From: Comamonas sp.
GTDB taxonomy: Bacteria; Pseudomonadota; Gammaproteobacteria; Burkholderiales; Burkholderiaceae_C
DNA length: 41,960 nt
Direction: 5' to 3'
Assembly: GCF_009360615.1 (NCBI RefSeq)
Contig: NZ_SPEY01000002.1
Coordinates: 1-41,960 of the forward strand
Part shown: in pieces, positions 26,701-35,171 of the stretch
Position numbering within the stretch: the first letter of the stretch is position 1
Layout: every line of letters begins with the position of its first letter
Translations under genes and position numbers: made by a program
The notes under the pieces: model-generated
The model's input: the letters and a program-made list of their open reading frames with translations, nothing else
What the model was told of the DNA's origin: nothing
Database searches by the model: none

Positions 26701-27402
26701 TTATTCCTTGTCTTCGACGCCATAACGCTGGCGGTAGGCCAGCACGCGCTCGTGGTGCTCGGAGCCGTCCTCCCCGCCTTGCTGCTCGAGATAAAGCAAC
26801 AAATCGGCCAGCTTGGCAATCGCGCACACCTGCATGCCCAGCTGGTTGCGCACATATTGCACGGCACTGTGCGCCACGTCCTGACCATTCTCTGTCGCCA
26901 TTTCCTGGCGATCCAGAGCGATGGCCACGGCATGAGGCAGGGCACCGGCGGCCTTGATGATAGCAATCGACTCGCGCGCTGCCGTGCCGGCCGACATCAC
27001 GTCGTCAATGATCAGCACCCGGCCCTTGAGCGGGGCGCCCACCAGGGTGCCGCCTTCGCCATGGTCCTTGGCTTCCTTGCGGTTATAGGCAAAAGGAACA
27101 TTCTTGCCCTGGCGTGCCAGTTCCACCGCCACCGTGGCGGCCAGGGGGATGCCCTTGTAGGCAGGGCCGAAGACCATATCGAACTCCATGCCGCTGGCCA
27201 GAATGGCTTTTGCATAGAATTCAGACAGACGGGCCATCTTGGCCCCATCGTCGAACAGGCCGGCATTGAAGAAGTACGGGCTGATGCGCCCGGCCTTGGT
27301 CTTGAATTCACCAAAACGCAGCACGCCCGCATCAACGGCAAACTGCACGAAATCCTGCGCCAGACGGTCTGCACCGCCCATTGGCTTCTCACTCACCACC
27401 AT
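26701..27402 (-). CDS. pyrE: Orotate phosphoribosyltransferase
   Basis: A 233-residue enzyme that joins orotate to PRPP to make orotidine 5'-phosphate in pyrimidine synthesis. The PRPP-binding motif [13 protein letters not shown] is at about 129-141, and the N-terminal [15 protein letters not shown] and the [11 protein letters not shown] segment are also typical. The start at 27402 has AAGGA seven bases upstream; an internal ATG at 27381 is weaker. The start codon overlaps that proposed for xth on the other strand, so its promoter must lie inside the xth coding region. The tail is slightly longer than in the E. coli enzyme (213 residues). Confidence 0.95.
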   Translation of the reverse strand: MVVSEKPMGGADRLAQDFVQFAVDAGVLRFGEFKTKAGRISPYFFNAGLFDDGAKMARLSEFYAKAILASGMEFDMVFGPAYKGIPLAATVAVELARQGKNVPFAYNRKEAKDHGEGGTLVGAPLKGRVLIIDDVMSAGTAARESIAIIKAAGALPHAVAIALDRQEMATENGQDVAHSAVQYVRNQLGMQVCAIAKLADLLLYLEQQGGEDGSEHHERVLAYRQRYGVEDKE

Positions 27403-28216
27403 GGATTCATCCTTGTTCAAATTAACCAGCCTCAACCTCAACGGTATCCGCTCTGCCACGACCAAAGGCGCCGAAGCCTGGATCGAAGCCACTGCGCCGG
27501 ATTGTATTTGTGTCCAGGAAATCAAGGCCCAGGCTTCGGATATGGCCGGGCGCTTCGAGGTGTTGGCCGGCATGAAAGGCTATTTCCACTTTGCCGAAAA
27601 GAAGGGCTATTCGGGCGTGGGGGTCTACACCCGCCACGAGCCCAGCGATGTGGTCGTGGGCTTCGACATCGAGGAATTCGATGCCGAAGGCCGCTATGTC
27701 GAAACCCGTTTCGACACCCCCGGCCGCAAACTCTCCATCATCAGCGCCTACTTTCCCAGCGGCAGCTCGGGCGAGCTGCGTCAGGAGGCCAAGTTCCGCT
27801 TTCTGGCCAAGATGCACCGTCACCTGATGCAACTCAAGGCAGAGCGCGACTTCGTGCTCTGCGGCGACATCAATATCGCGCACCAGCAGGCCGACCTCAA
27901 GAACTGGCGCGGCAACCAGAAGAACAGCGGCTTCCTGCCCGAAGAGCGCGACTGGATGACCAAGCTGCTGCACAAGACCGAGATCAGCGGCGGCCTGGTG
28001 GACGTGTATCGCCAGCTCCAGCCCGACACCACGGATGCCTGCTACACCTGGTGGAGCAACCGGGGACAGGCCTACGCCAACAACGTGGGGTGGCGGCTGG
28101 ACTACCACCTCGCTACACCGGCGATCGCGGCCCTGGCACGCACCGAGTCCATCTACAAGGGCCAGAAGTTCTCCGACCACGCGCCCATCACCATCGGCTA
28201 CGACATGGCGATCTGA
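27401..28216 (+). CDS. xth: Exodeoxyribonuclease III (AP endonuclease)
   Basis: A 271-residue DNA repair nuclease that cuts at abasic sites and degrades 3' ends. Active-site motifs are all present: [19 protein letters not shown] with the metal-binding Glu, [24 protein letters not shown] and SDHAPI. The start is uncertain. The ATG at 27401 has no ribosome site and overlaps the pyrE start codon; a TTG at 27413 would give [13 protein letters not shown], the usual N-terminus, and a length of 267 residues against 268 for E. coli. Either way the two genes are head to head within about ten bases. Confidence 0.94.
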   Translation: MDSSLFKLTSLNLNGIRSATTKGAEAWIEATAPDCICVQEIKAQASDMAGRFEVLAGMKGYFHFAEKKGYSGVGVYTRHEPSDVVVGFDIEEFDAEGRYVETRFDTPGRKLSIISAYFPSGSSGELRQEAKFRFLAKMHRHLMQLKAERDFVLCGDINIAHQQADLKNWRGNQKNSGFLPEERDWMTKLLHKTEISGGLVDVYRQLQPDTTDACYTWWSNRGQAYANNVGWRLDYHLATPAIAALARTESIYKGQKFSDHAPITIGYDMAI

Positions 28217-28283
28217 GGCACGCATGCAACGCAGGCAGTGAACGCCAGCACGCACGGCGAATTGAGTTAGCGCAAGGTGCAAC

Positions 28284-28313
28284 AGTACAACCCATGCGAG
28301 CATGCGTTGTACT
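28284..28313. promoter_or_regulatory. 30-base near-perfect palindrome between xth and azurin
   Basis: AGTACAAC-C-CATGC-GA-GCATG-C-GTTGTACT has 14-base arms with one mismatched pair and a two-base centre. It lies 68 bases after the xth stop and 100 bases before the azurin ATG. No T run follows, so it is more operator-like than terminator-like, but it could also be an RNA hairpin ending the xth message. Confidence 0.55.
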
Positions 28314-28342
28314 GAGCCGGCTGGGCAGGATTCCGAAAGAAT

Positions 28343-28389
28343 GAAATGCGGAACCTGGATGGCGAGAAGGCCGCAGCGGTTCCCATTTC
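28343..28389 (+). promoter_or_regulatory. Hairpin in the azurin leader
   Basis: GAAATG-c-GGAACC (28343-28355) pairs with GGTTCC-CATTTC (28378-28389) with one bulged base. The stem ends about ten bases before the azurin ribosome site, so it could affect translation or mRNA stability. Confidence 0.45.
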
Positions 28390-28412
28390 GCTTTGAGGAA
28401 AAGGAATAGCCA

Positions 28413-28868
28413 ATGAAAAAGATTCTGACAACCCTGGCCCTGTGTGCCGTCGCTGCCCAGAGCGCACCGGCCATGGCGGCCGGCTGCGAAGCCGTCGTTG
28501 AAAGCAACGACGCCATGCAGTTCAATGTCAAAAACATCGATGTGCCCAAGTCCTGCAAGAAGTTCAGCGTGACTCTCAAGCATGTGGGCAAGATGCCCAA
28601 GACCGCCATGGGCCACAACATCGTGGTCAGCACCTCGGCCGATATGCAGCCCGTGATCACCGACGGCATGGCCGCCGGCGCAGCCGCCGACTATGTGAAG
28701 GCCGGCGATGCACGCGTGCTGGCGCATTCCAAGCTCATCGGCGGCGGCGAGACCACCAAGTTCGATATCGACGTGGCCAAGCTCAAGGCTGGCACGGACT
28801 ACGCCTTCTTCTGCAGCTTCCCCGGCCACTCGGCCCTCATGAAGGGTTCGCTCAAGCTGGGTTCCTGA
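28413..28868 (+). CDS. azu: Azurin (periplasmic blue copper protein)
   Basis: A 151-residue precursor with a signal peptide (about 1-22, cleaved after AMA), leaving a mature azurin beginning [15 protein letters not shown]. Azurins carry electrons in the periplasm, for example to nitrite reductase or peroxidase. All copper ligands are present: H68 in MGHN, C134, H139 and M143 in [10 protein letters not shown], with the fixed 5- and 4-residue spacings. The disulfide pair C25/C48 is kept. The usual buried Trp two residues after the first His is Ile here, and the Trp after the second ligand His is Ser; the mature protein has no Trp. AAGGA is seven bases before the ATG. It appears monocistronic. 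Confidence 0.96.
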   Translation: MKKILTTLALCAVAAQSAPAMAAGCEAVVESNDAMQFNVKNIDVPKSCKKFSVTLKHVGKMPKTAMGHNIVVSTSADMQPVITDGMAAGAAADYVKAGDARVLAHSKLIGGGETTKFDIDVAKLKAGTDYAFFCSFPGHSALMKGSLKLGS

Positions 28869-28879
28869 TCCGGAAATTC

Positions 28880-28985
28880 TATTTTTTTAGTAGCTGCTAG
28901 CGCTTTCTTTCAAAGGTTTTCAGATATATAAATACCTGAAAACCTTGATAAGAAAGCGCAATTAGCTTCTGAATTAATAGCAAAT
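28880..28985. repeat. AT-rich hairpin repeat, family B, long copy after azurin
   Basis: The arms at 28892-28923 and 28935-28966 pair through AAGGTTTTCAG/CTGAAAACCTT (11 bp) and GCGCTTTCTT/AAGAAAGCGC (10 bp), separated by a three-base mismatch and closed by an 11-base AT loop. The outer ends carry the AGCTGCTA and TTAGCT words of family B. Confidence 0.7.
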
Positions 28986-28996
28986 CTGGCTGACCC

Positions 28997-29031
28997 AAAG
29001 CGCCTGTGACGAAAGTCACCGGCGCTTTTTT
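28997..29031. terminator. Bidirectional terminator between azurin and the Lrp-type gene
   Basis: AAAGCGCC-TG-TGAC-GAAA-GTCA-CC-GGCGCTTTTTT: a stem with one small internal loop, a GAAA tetraloop and a T run. It lies between convergent genes. Confidence 0.85.
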
Positions 29032-29036
29032 CATGG

Positions 29037-29492
29037 CTACTCCATCGCCGAAGTCAGCGGCCTGTTGCTCACCACATGCTTCATGACCAGCGTGGACGTC
29101 ATGCGCAGCACGCCGGGCAGCCGGGTCAGATGCTCGTCATACAGCCGCTGATAGGCCGGCAGATCGCGCACCACGACCTGCAGCAGGTAGTCCGGGTCGC
29201 CAAACAGGCGCTGGGCCTGCACCACATTGTCGAGCCGGGCCACGGCGTCCTCGAACGCGGGCACGGACTTGCTGTCCTTGAGGGTGACAAAGACCAGCGA
29301 CGAAAAATCCAGCCCCAGCGCCGCGGGGTCCAGCTCGGCGCGGTAGCCGCGAATCACGCCCGACTCCTCCAGCGCACGCACACGCCGGTGGCAGGGAGAC
29401 AGGCTCAGACCCACCTGCTCGGCCAGCTCGGTCACCGTGAGGCGGCCATTGTTCTCGAGCGCAGCAAGAATTTTTCGATCCAGCGAGTTCAC
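29037..29492 (-). CDS. Lrp/AsnC family transcriptional regulator
   Basis: A 151-residue regulator starting with GTG. The N-terminal winged helix begins SLDRKILAALENNGRLTVTELAEQVGLSLSPCHRRVRALEESGVI (about 3-50), an exact Lrp-type layout, followed by the RAM/ligand domain (about 65-140). The GTG at 29492 has GGAAG about ten bases upstream. Longer frames run upstream over the divergent gene and are not credible. It is divergent from a LysE-type exporter by 105 bases and probably controls it in response to an amino acid, as in many Lrp/LysE pairs; that is inference from layout. Confidence 0.92.
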   Translation of the reverse strand: MNSLDRKILAALENNGRLTVTELAEQVGLSLSPCHRRVRALEESGVIRGYRAELDPAALGLDFSSLVFVTLKDSKSVPAFEDAVARLDNVVQAQRLFGDPDYLLQVVVRDLPAYQRLYDEHLTRLPGVLRMTSTLVMKHVVSNRPLTSAME

Positions 29493-29528
29493 GGGGCAAT
29501 TTCTTCCAATTCCAAGCCGATCGACGGC

Positions 29529-29550
29529 GAATATTGAGAGCACATTCTCG
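29529..29550. promoter_or_regulatory. Possible Lrp-type operator between the regulator and exporter genes
   Basis: GAATATTGAGAGCACATTCTCG contains the dyad GAGA-N6-TCTC and an AT centre, loosely like the degenerate Lrp box. It lies in the 105-base divergent gap. Weak evidence. Confidence 0.35.
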
Positions 29551-29597
29551 CTCCTCTTCCCTATTCTCTCGGCATCAACGCTTTTCGAGGGAATTTC

Positions 29598-30224
29598 GTG
29601 TCCTACGCCGCCCTGACTGCCTTCTGGGCCGTCTCCTTTCTTCTGGTGCTCACGCCCGGGGCCGACTGGGCCTATGTGATCTCGGCCGGTCTGCGCGGCC
29701 GGCGACTGGTGCTGCCTGCCACGCTGGGTCTGGCCTGCGGCGCGCTGCTGGCCACGCTGGCGGTAGCTGCGGGCGTAGGCGCCCTGGTCGCACGCAACCC
29801 GGCCCTGCTGACCGCCTTGACGGCCACCGGAGCCCTGTACCTGGCCTGGCTGGGCGTGGGCCTGTGGCGCAGCCCGACCTCCATCAGCACCGCCGCAGAT
29901 GCCGAGACCGGCACGCGCTGGCACTGGACGGTCAAGGGAGCCAGCGTCAGCGGCCTCAACCCCAAGCAGCTTTTGCTGCTGCTGGCCCTGCTGCCGCAGT
30001 TTGTGCAGCCCGGCGACAGCTGGCCGGTGTTTGCGCAAATCATGGTGCTGGGAGCTGTCCACGCCGCCAGCTGTGCCGTGGTCTACTTCGGCGTGGGCTG
30101 GGGCTCGCAAAGCGTGCTGCGCTCGCGCCCCGCCGCCGCGCTGGCGGTCTCGCGCCTGTCGGGCTCGCTGATGCTGGCGATCGCCACCGTGCTGCTGGGC
30201 GAGATCGCCGTCCAGCATCTCTGA
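29598..30224 (+). CDS. LysE/RhtB family amino acid exporter
   Basis: A 208-residue inner-membrane exporter with six hydrophobic segments. The N-terminus has the family motif LVLTPGADWAYVISAGLRGR (about 16-35) and the middle has the SGLNPKQLLLLLALLPQFV segment (about 118-136). Substrates of relatives include lysine, threonine and homoserine lactone. The gene starts with GTG, preceded by GAGGGAA. It is divergent from an Lrp/AsnC regulator that likely senses the exported amino acid. Confidence 0.9.
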   Translation: MSYAALTAFWAVSFLLVLTPGADWAYVISAGLRGRRLVLPATLGLACGALLATLAVAAGVGALVARNPALLTALTATGALYLAWLGVGLWRSPTSISTAADAETGTRWHWTVKGASVSGLNPKQLLLLLALLPQFVQPGDSWPVFAQIMVLGAVHAASCAVVYFGVGWGSQSVLRSRPAAALAVSRLSGSLMLAIATVLLGEIAVQHL

Positions 30225-30231
30225 AAGAAAC

Positions 30232-30262
30232 AATGCCTGCGGCCGAACACCGCAGGCATTTC
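30232..30262 (+). terminator. Hairpin after the LysE-type gene
   Basis: AATGCCTGCG and CGCAGGCATT form a perfect 10-base stem around GCCGAACAC, followed by only a short T stretch. It probably ends the exporter transcript. Confidence 0.65.
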
Positions 30263-30289
30263 AGGAACAGGCGTACGCCACGGTACGGG

Positions 30290-30392
30290 ACACTGCCGGG
30301 CAAGAGCCGCCTCCCGGCGGGGGCTATGCCCAGTCGAAGATGTCGTCCCCTCCCCGATTGCGACGCAGAGCGCTTCAGGGGCAGTTGCCCCG
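30290..30392 (-). repeat. GC-rich intergenic repeat, family A, degenerate copy 5
   Basis: Read on the minus strand, just after the pntB stop: CCCCTGAAGCGCTCTGCG, then GGGGAGGGGACGACATCTTC and later GGCGGCTCTTGCCCG. The order of words matches the other copies, with more divergence. Confidence 0.55.
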
Positions 30393-30397
30393 TTTCA

Positions 30398-31813
<1,416 letters not shown>

Positions 31814-31840
31814 GGTGTTTCTCTCTTGTGCTGCTTCTTC

Positions 31841-33484
31841 TTATTTGCGGAACATGGCCAGCATGCGGCGTGTCACGGCAAAGCCGCCAAACATATTGAC
31901 TGCAGTCAACACCAGCGCGGCAAAGGCCAGCCAGCGAATCAGTTCATCCGGACGGCCCGTGCCTGCCGTGCCCGGCGGCGCAATCTGCACCAGCGCGCCA
32001 ATGGCGATGATGCTGGAGATGGCGTTGGTCACGCTCATCAGCGGCGTGTGCAGCGCAGGCGTCACATTCCACACCACCATGTAGCCGATGAAGCAGGCCA
32101 GCACGAAGACCGTGAAATGCCCCAGGAAGGCCCCCGGCGCATAGGCACCGATGAACCAGAAGGCCAGCGCGGCAATCGCAAAAATAACGGCCAGGGTCTT
32201 GGCCGGCAGCGGGCCGGAGGCGCCGTGCCCATGGCCGCTTTTCTTCTGCTCCACCACAGCCGCAGCGGGCTTGGGGGCAGGCTTGGGTGCCTGGGCAATG
32301 GGCGGAGCAGGCCAGGTGATTTCGCCGTCCTTGACCACGGTCAGGCCGCGAATCGCATCGTCCTCCATATTCACCACGGCCACGCCATCCTTGGCCTTGC
32401 ACAGCTCTTCCGTCAGGCGCAGCAAATTGGTCGCATACAGTGTGGACGACTGCTTGGCCAGGCGCGATGCGAGGTCGGTGTAGCCGATGATGGTCACACC
32501 GTGGCGCACCACCGCCTCGCCCGGCACGGTCAGCTCGCAGTTGCCGCCCTGCTCGGCCGCCATGTCGACGATCACGCTGCCGGGTTTCATGCTCTGCACC
32601 ATCTCGGCCGTGATCAGCTTGGGCGCCGGTTTGCCGGGAATCAGCGCGGTGGTGATGATGATGTCGGCCTCACGGGCCTGCTGGGCATACATCTGGCGCT
32701 GCGCGGCCTGGAAGCCTTCGCTCATCACCTTGGCATAGCCACCGCCGCCGGCACCGTCTTCTTCGTAATCGACCTTGACGAACTCGCCGCCCAGCGAAGT
32801 GACCTGATCGGCCACCTCGGCACGCGTGTCGTTGGCGCGCACGATGGCGCCCAGGTTGGCGGCCGTGCCGATGGCCGACAGACCGGCCACGCCAGCGCCT
32901 GCAATGAAGACCTTGGCCGGGGGCACCTTGCCTGCGGCGGTGATCTGGCCGTTGAAATAGCGGCCGAAGGCATTGGCAGCCTCGATCACGGCGCGGTATC
33001 CGGAGACACCGGCCATCGAGGTCAGTGCATCCATTTTCTGCGCACGGCTCAGCGTGCGGGGCAGGGAGTCAATCGCCAGCACCGTCACCTTCCTGGCCGC
33101 CAGTTGCTGCATCAGATCGGGATTCTGGGCCGGCCAGATGAAGTCGATCAGGATCTGGCCCTCGCGCATCGAGGCGACTTCTGCAGGGGTCGGCGGCCGT
33201 ACCTTGAAGATGATGTCGGCAGCGGCCCAGACCGCCGCCGCCGTGGGCAGCACCTCGGCTCCCGCTGCGCGATACGCCTCATCGCTGAAGTTGGCGGCAT
33301 CACCGGCGCCCGATTCGATGGCGACCGAAAAACCCATCTTGACGAGTTTTTCGACCACATCGGGCACGGTGGCCACGCGCTTTTCCAGCGCAAAGGTTTC
33401 CCGCGGGATGCCGATGCGCTGGGCGTCACCACGCTGGGCGTCACCACGCTGGGCGCTGGTGGGCTGGTTGGAAGCGGCAGACAT
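31841..33484 (-). CDS. pntA: NAD(P) transhydrogenase subunit alpha, fused form
   Basis: A 547-residue subunit carrying both the NAD(H)-binding domain (about 24-385, similar to alanine dehydrogenase; VFIAGAGVAGLSAIGTA) and four C-terminal membrane helices (about 445-545). The linker between them is Pro/Ala/His-rich (APKPAPKPAA, then GHGHG). The ATG at 33484 has AGGAG seven bases upstream; the frame continues to 33691, but that part is not credible. The N-terminus before IGIPRE is longer than usual and contains a 15-base tandem repeat encoding AQRGD twice. Confidence 0.95.
   Translation of the reverse strand: MSAASNQPTSAQRGDAQRGDAQRIGIPRETFALEKRVATVPDVVEKLVKMGFSVAIESGAGDAANFSDEAYRAAGAEVLPTAAAVWAAADIIFKVRPPTPAEVASMREGQILIDFIWPAQNPDLMQQLAARKVTVLAIDSLPRTLSRAQKMDALTSMAGVSGYRAVIEAANAFGRYFNGQITAAGKVPPAKVFIAGAGVAGLSAIGTAANLGAIVRANDTRAEVADQVTSLGGEFVKVDYEEDGAGGGGYAKVMSEGFQAAQRQMYAQQAREADIIITTALIPGKPAPKLITAEMVQSMKPGSVIVDMAAEQGGNCELTVPGEAVVRHGVTIIGYTDLASRLAKQSSTLYATNLLRLTEELCKAKDGVAVVNMEDDAIRGLTVVKDGEITWPAPPIAQAPKPAPKPAAAVVEQKKSGHGHGASGPLPAKTLAVIFAIAALAFWFIGAYAPGAFLGHFTVFVLACFIGYMVVWNVTPALHTPLMSVTNAISSIIAIGALVQIAPPGTAGTGRPDELIRWLAFAALVLTAVNMFGGFAVTRRMLAMFRK
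33418..33460 (-). repeat. 15-base tandem repeat within pntA
   Basis: GCTGGGCGTCACCAC occurs twice in a row, followed by a partial third copy, GCTGGGCG. It is in frame and codes for a repeated five-residue unit at the pntA N-terminus, outside the conserved domain. Confidence 0.8.
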
Positions 33485-33823
33485 GAAGAGTCTCCTGGAG
33501 TTTAAAAACGGGTTCTCTCCAGGCCGACCGGCCCCGCCCATCCGCTGGCGGGTGATCCATGCTTTGCATGGGTGTTGGCACGGCCTGAACGATCTTGAAA
33601 CTGTGTCGGGCCGCCTCCCGAGAAGCGACTGCCCGCTGCCTTGCAGCACAAATACGTTGTAGCAGCCCGCACCAAAATGGGGCACTCGCATCCATGCTAG
33701 CTCATATGAGGGATGACGCCAGAATCTGAGCGGGCATTTTTGATGCGCGTGTCATGCCGTGTCATGCTTGCGGGGTTCGCTGACCGCGAGACTACGCAAA
33801 CGACCGAAAAATACAAGTCACCC
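33485..33823. promoter_or_regulatory. Divergent gap between pntA and the metallo-hydrolase gene
   Basis: 339 bases with no convincing gene. It holds a small palindrome, CCATGC-TTT-GCATGG (33557-33571), on the pntA side, and an exact 10-base tandem repeat, CGTGTCATGC twice (33748-33767), on the side of the hydrolase gene. Both are operator-like. I found no clear -35/-10 pair by eye. Confidence 0.45.
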
Positions 33824-34462
33824 ATGTTGCAATATCACACCGTCCCCGTCACCGCCTTTCAACAGAACTGCTCTCTCGTCTGGTGCGACCAGACGATGGA
33901 TGCGGCCGTCATCGACCCCGGCGGGGATATCGAGCAGATCGAGTGGGAGGTCGAGCGCCTGGGGCTGAATCTCAAGGCCATCTGGATCACCCACGCCCAT
34001 ATCGACCATGCCGGCGGCACCAGCGAGCTGGCGGCCAAACACGCCTTGCCCATCATCGGCCCGCATGAGGGCGATCAATTCTGGATCGACGGCCTGCCCC
34101 AGCAGGGTGCCATGTTCGGCTTCCCCCATTCCGAGCCCTTCGTACCGACGCGCTGGCTGCACGACGGCGATACGGTGAGCATCGGCCGGGAAACGCTGAA
34201 CGTGCGTCACTGCCCGGGTCACACACCCGGTCATGTGGTGTTCCACTCGCCGCAGATCGACCGTGCCTTTGTCGGTGATGTACTGTTCGCGGGCAGCATC
34301 GGCCGCACGGACTTCCCGCAGGGCAACCATCAGCAGCTGATCGACTCCATCGTGCAGCGCCTGTGGCCGATGGGAGACCAGACGGTCTTCATCCCCGGGC
34401 ATGGACCGGAAAGCAGCTTCGGCCGCGAGCGCAAGCTGAACCCCTATGTCAGCGGGACCTGA
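33824..34462 (+). CDS. Metallo-beta-lactamase fold hydrolase, glyoxalase II-like
   Basis: A 212-residue zinc hydrolase similar to the YcbL type of glyoxalase II. The metal motif THAHIDHAGG places H57, H59, D61 and H62. The later ligands are in CPGHTPGH, GDVLFAGSIGRTDFPQG and FIPGHGPESSFGRE. YcbL-like proteins hydrolyse S-lactoylglutathione or related thioesters; the long C-terminal helical domain of classical GloB is missing here. The ATG at 33824 begins the family-typical MLQYHTVPVTAFQQNC; a frame from 33713 is less likely. There is no clear ribosome site. Confidence 0.88.
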   Translation: MLQYHTVPVTAFQQNCSLVWCDQTMDAAVIDPGGDIEQIEWEVERLGLNLKAIWITHAHIDHAGGTSELAAKHALPIIGPHEGDQFWIDGLPQQGAMFGFPHSEPFVPTRWLHDGDTVSIGRETLNVRHCPGHTPGHVVFHSPQIDRAFVGDVLFAGSIGRTDFPQGNHQQLIDSIVQRLWPMGDQTVFIPGHGPESSFGRERKLNPYVSGT

Positions 34463-34553
34463 GGACTGACGGCCGGCTCTTGCGGATTCATGCCTTCCGT
34501 AGCAGCATGCACCTGTCACGCATTTTGTGACGCCATCAATTGGGGGAGTTCGT

Positions 34554-35048
34554 ATGCGCAACTTATGGAAGGCCTGCCTGGCTTCGGCCCTGGTCAGCAG
34601 CTCATTGATCAGCCTGGCTCAGGCTCCGGCAGCGGCGCCTGCCGCACCAGCCGCCAAAACGGCCCCCCTGCCCGCCAAGCCGGCGGCAGAGCCGGCAACG
34701 AAGGCAGCCCCGGCCCCTGCCGCGGCCCCTGCGACGGCCAAGGCGGAAATGCAGACCTTTGTCTGCAAGGATGGCTCCACCATGAGCGCAGCATCCTCCA
34801 AGGGGGCTTGCTCGGGCCGCAAGGGCATTGACCAGGCGGCCACGGCCAAGGCAGCTGCGGGCGCCAAGCCGGCTGCGACCGCTGCCCCCGGCGGCGGTGC
34901 AGGCAAGGTCTGGGCGAACGAGGACAGCAAGATCTATCACTGCCCCGGCACCCGTTACTACGGCACGACCAAGAACGGCAAGTACATGAGCGAGGCCGAT
35001 GCCAAGGCCGCCGGCATGCACGGCGCCAACAACAAGACCTGTAGCTGA
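34554..35048 (+). CDS. Secreted protein with DUF3761-like motif and second Cys/His motif
   Basis: A 164-residue exported protein. A signal peptide (about 1-23, ending SLAQA) is followed by an Ala/Pro/Lys linker, a DUF3761-like segment at about 65-92 (FVCKDGSTMSAASSKGACSG), a second Ala-rich linker, and a C-terminal segment at about 118-164 (IYHCPGTRYYGTTKNGKYMS). The last part resembles the small Cys/His motif found at the end of some secreted nuclease-like proteins. Function unknown. GGGGGAG lies five bases before the ATG. A terminator follows, so it is probably monocistronic. Confidence 0.75.
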   Translation: MRNLWKACLASALVSSSLISLAQAPAAAPAAPAAKTAPLPAKPAAEPATKAAPAPAAAPATAKAEMQTFVCKDGSTMSAASSKGACSGRKGIDQAATAKAAAGAKPAATAAPGGGAGKVWANEDSKIYHCPGTRYYGTTKNGKYMSEADAKAAGMHGANNKTCS

Positions 35049-35067
35049 TCCTGCGGCCTTCAAGCAT

Positions 35068-35102
35068 CGCGCCGACCTGCATCTGCAGGCGGCGCTTTTT
35101 TA
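35068..35102 (+). terminator. Terminator after the DUF3761-like gene
   Basis: GCGCCG-AC-CTGCA-T-CTGCAG-G-CGGCGC followed by six T's. It lies about 20 bases after the stop codon. Confidence 0.8.
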
Positions 35103-35158
35103 TGCAAAACAGACTCAAGCGCTTTACCATCAATCGTTTGAAGCTATCAATTCAAGAG
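35103..35158. repeat. AT-rich intergenic repeat, family B, degenerate copy
   Basis: ACTCAAGCGCTTTACCATCA followed by CGTTTGAAGCTATCAATTC shares the AAGCGCTT and AGCTATCA words with other family B copies. It lies directly between a terminator and the next gene. Confidence 0.4.
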
Positions 35159-35171
35159 GACAATCGCAGGC

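Noticed and set aside
34515..34531. GTCAC-N7-GTGAC dyad upstream of the DUF3761-like gene as a CRP/FNR site
   Set aside because: The half-sites are in the reverse order of a CRP site (TGTGA-N6-TCACA) and the position is within the leader.
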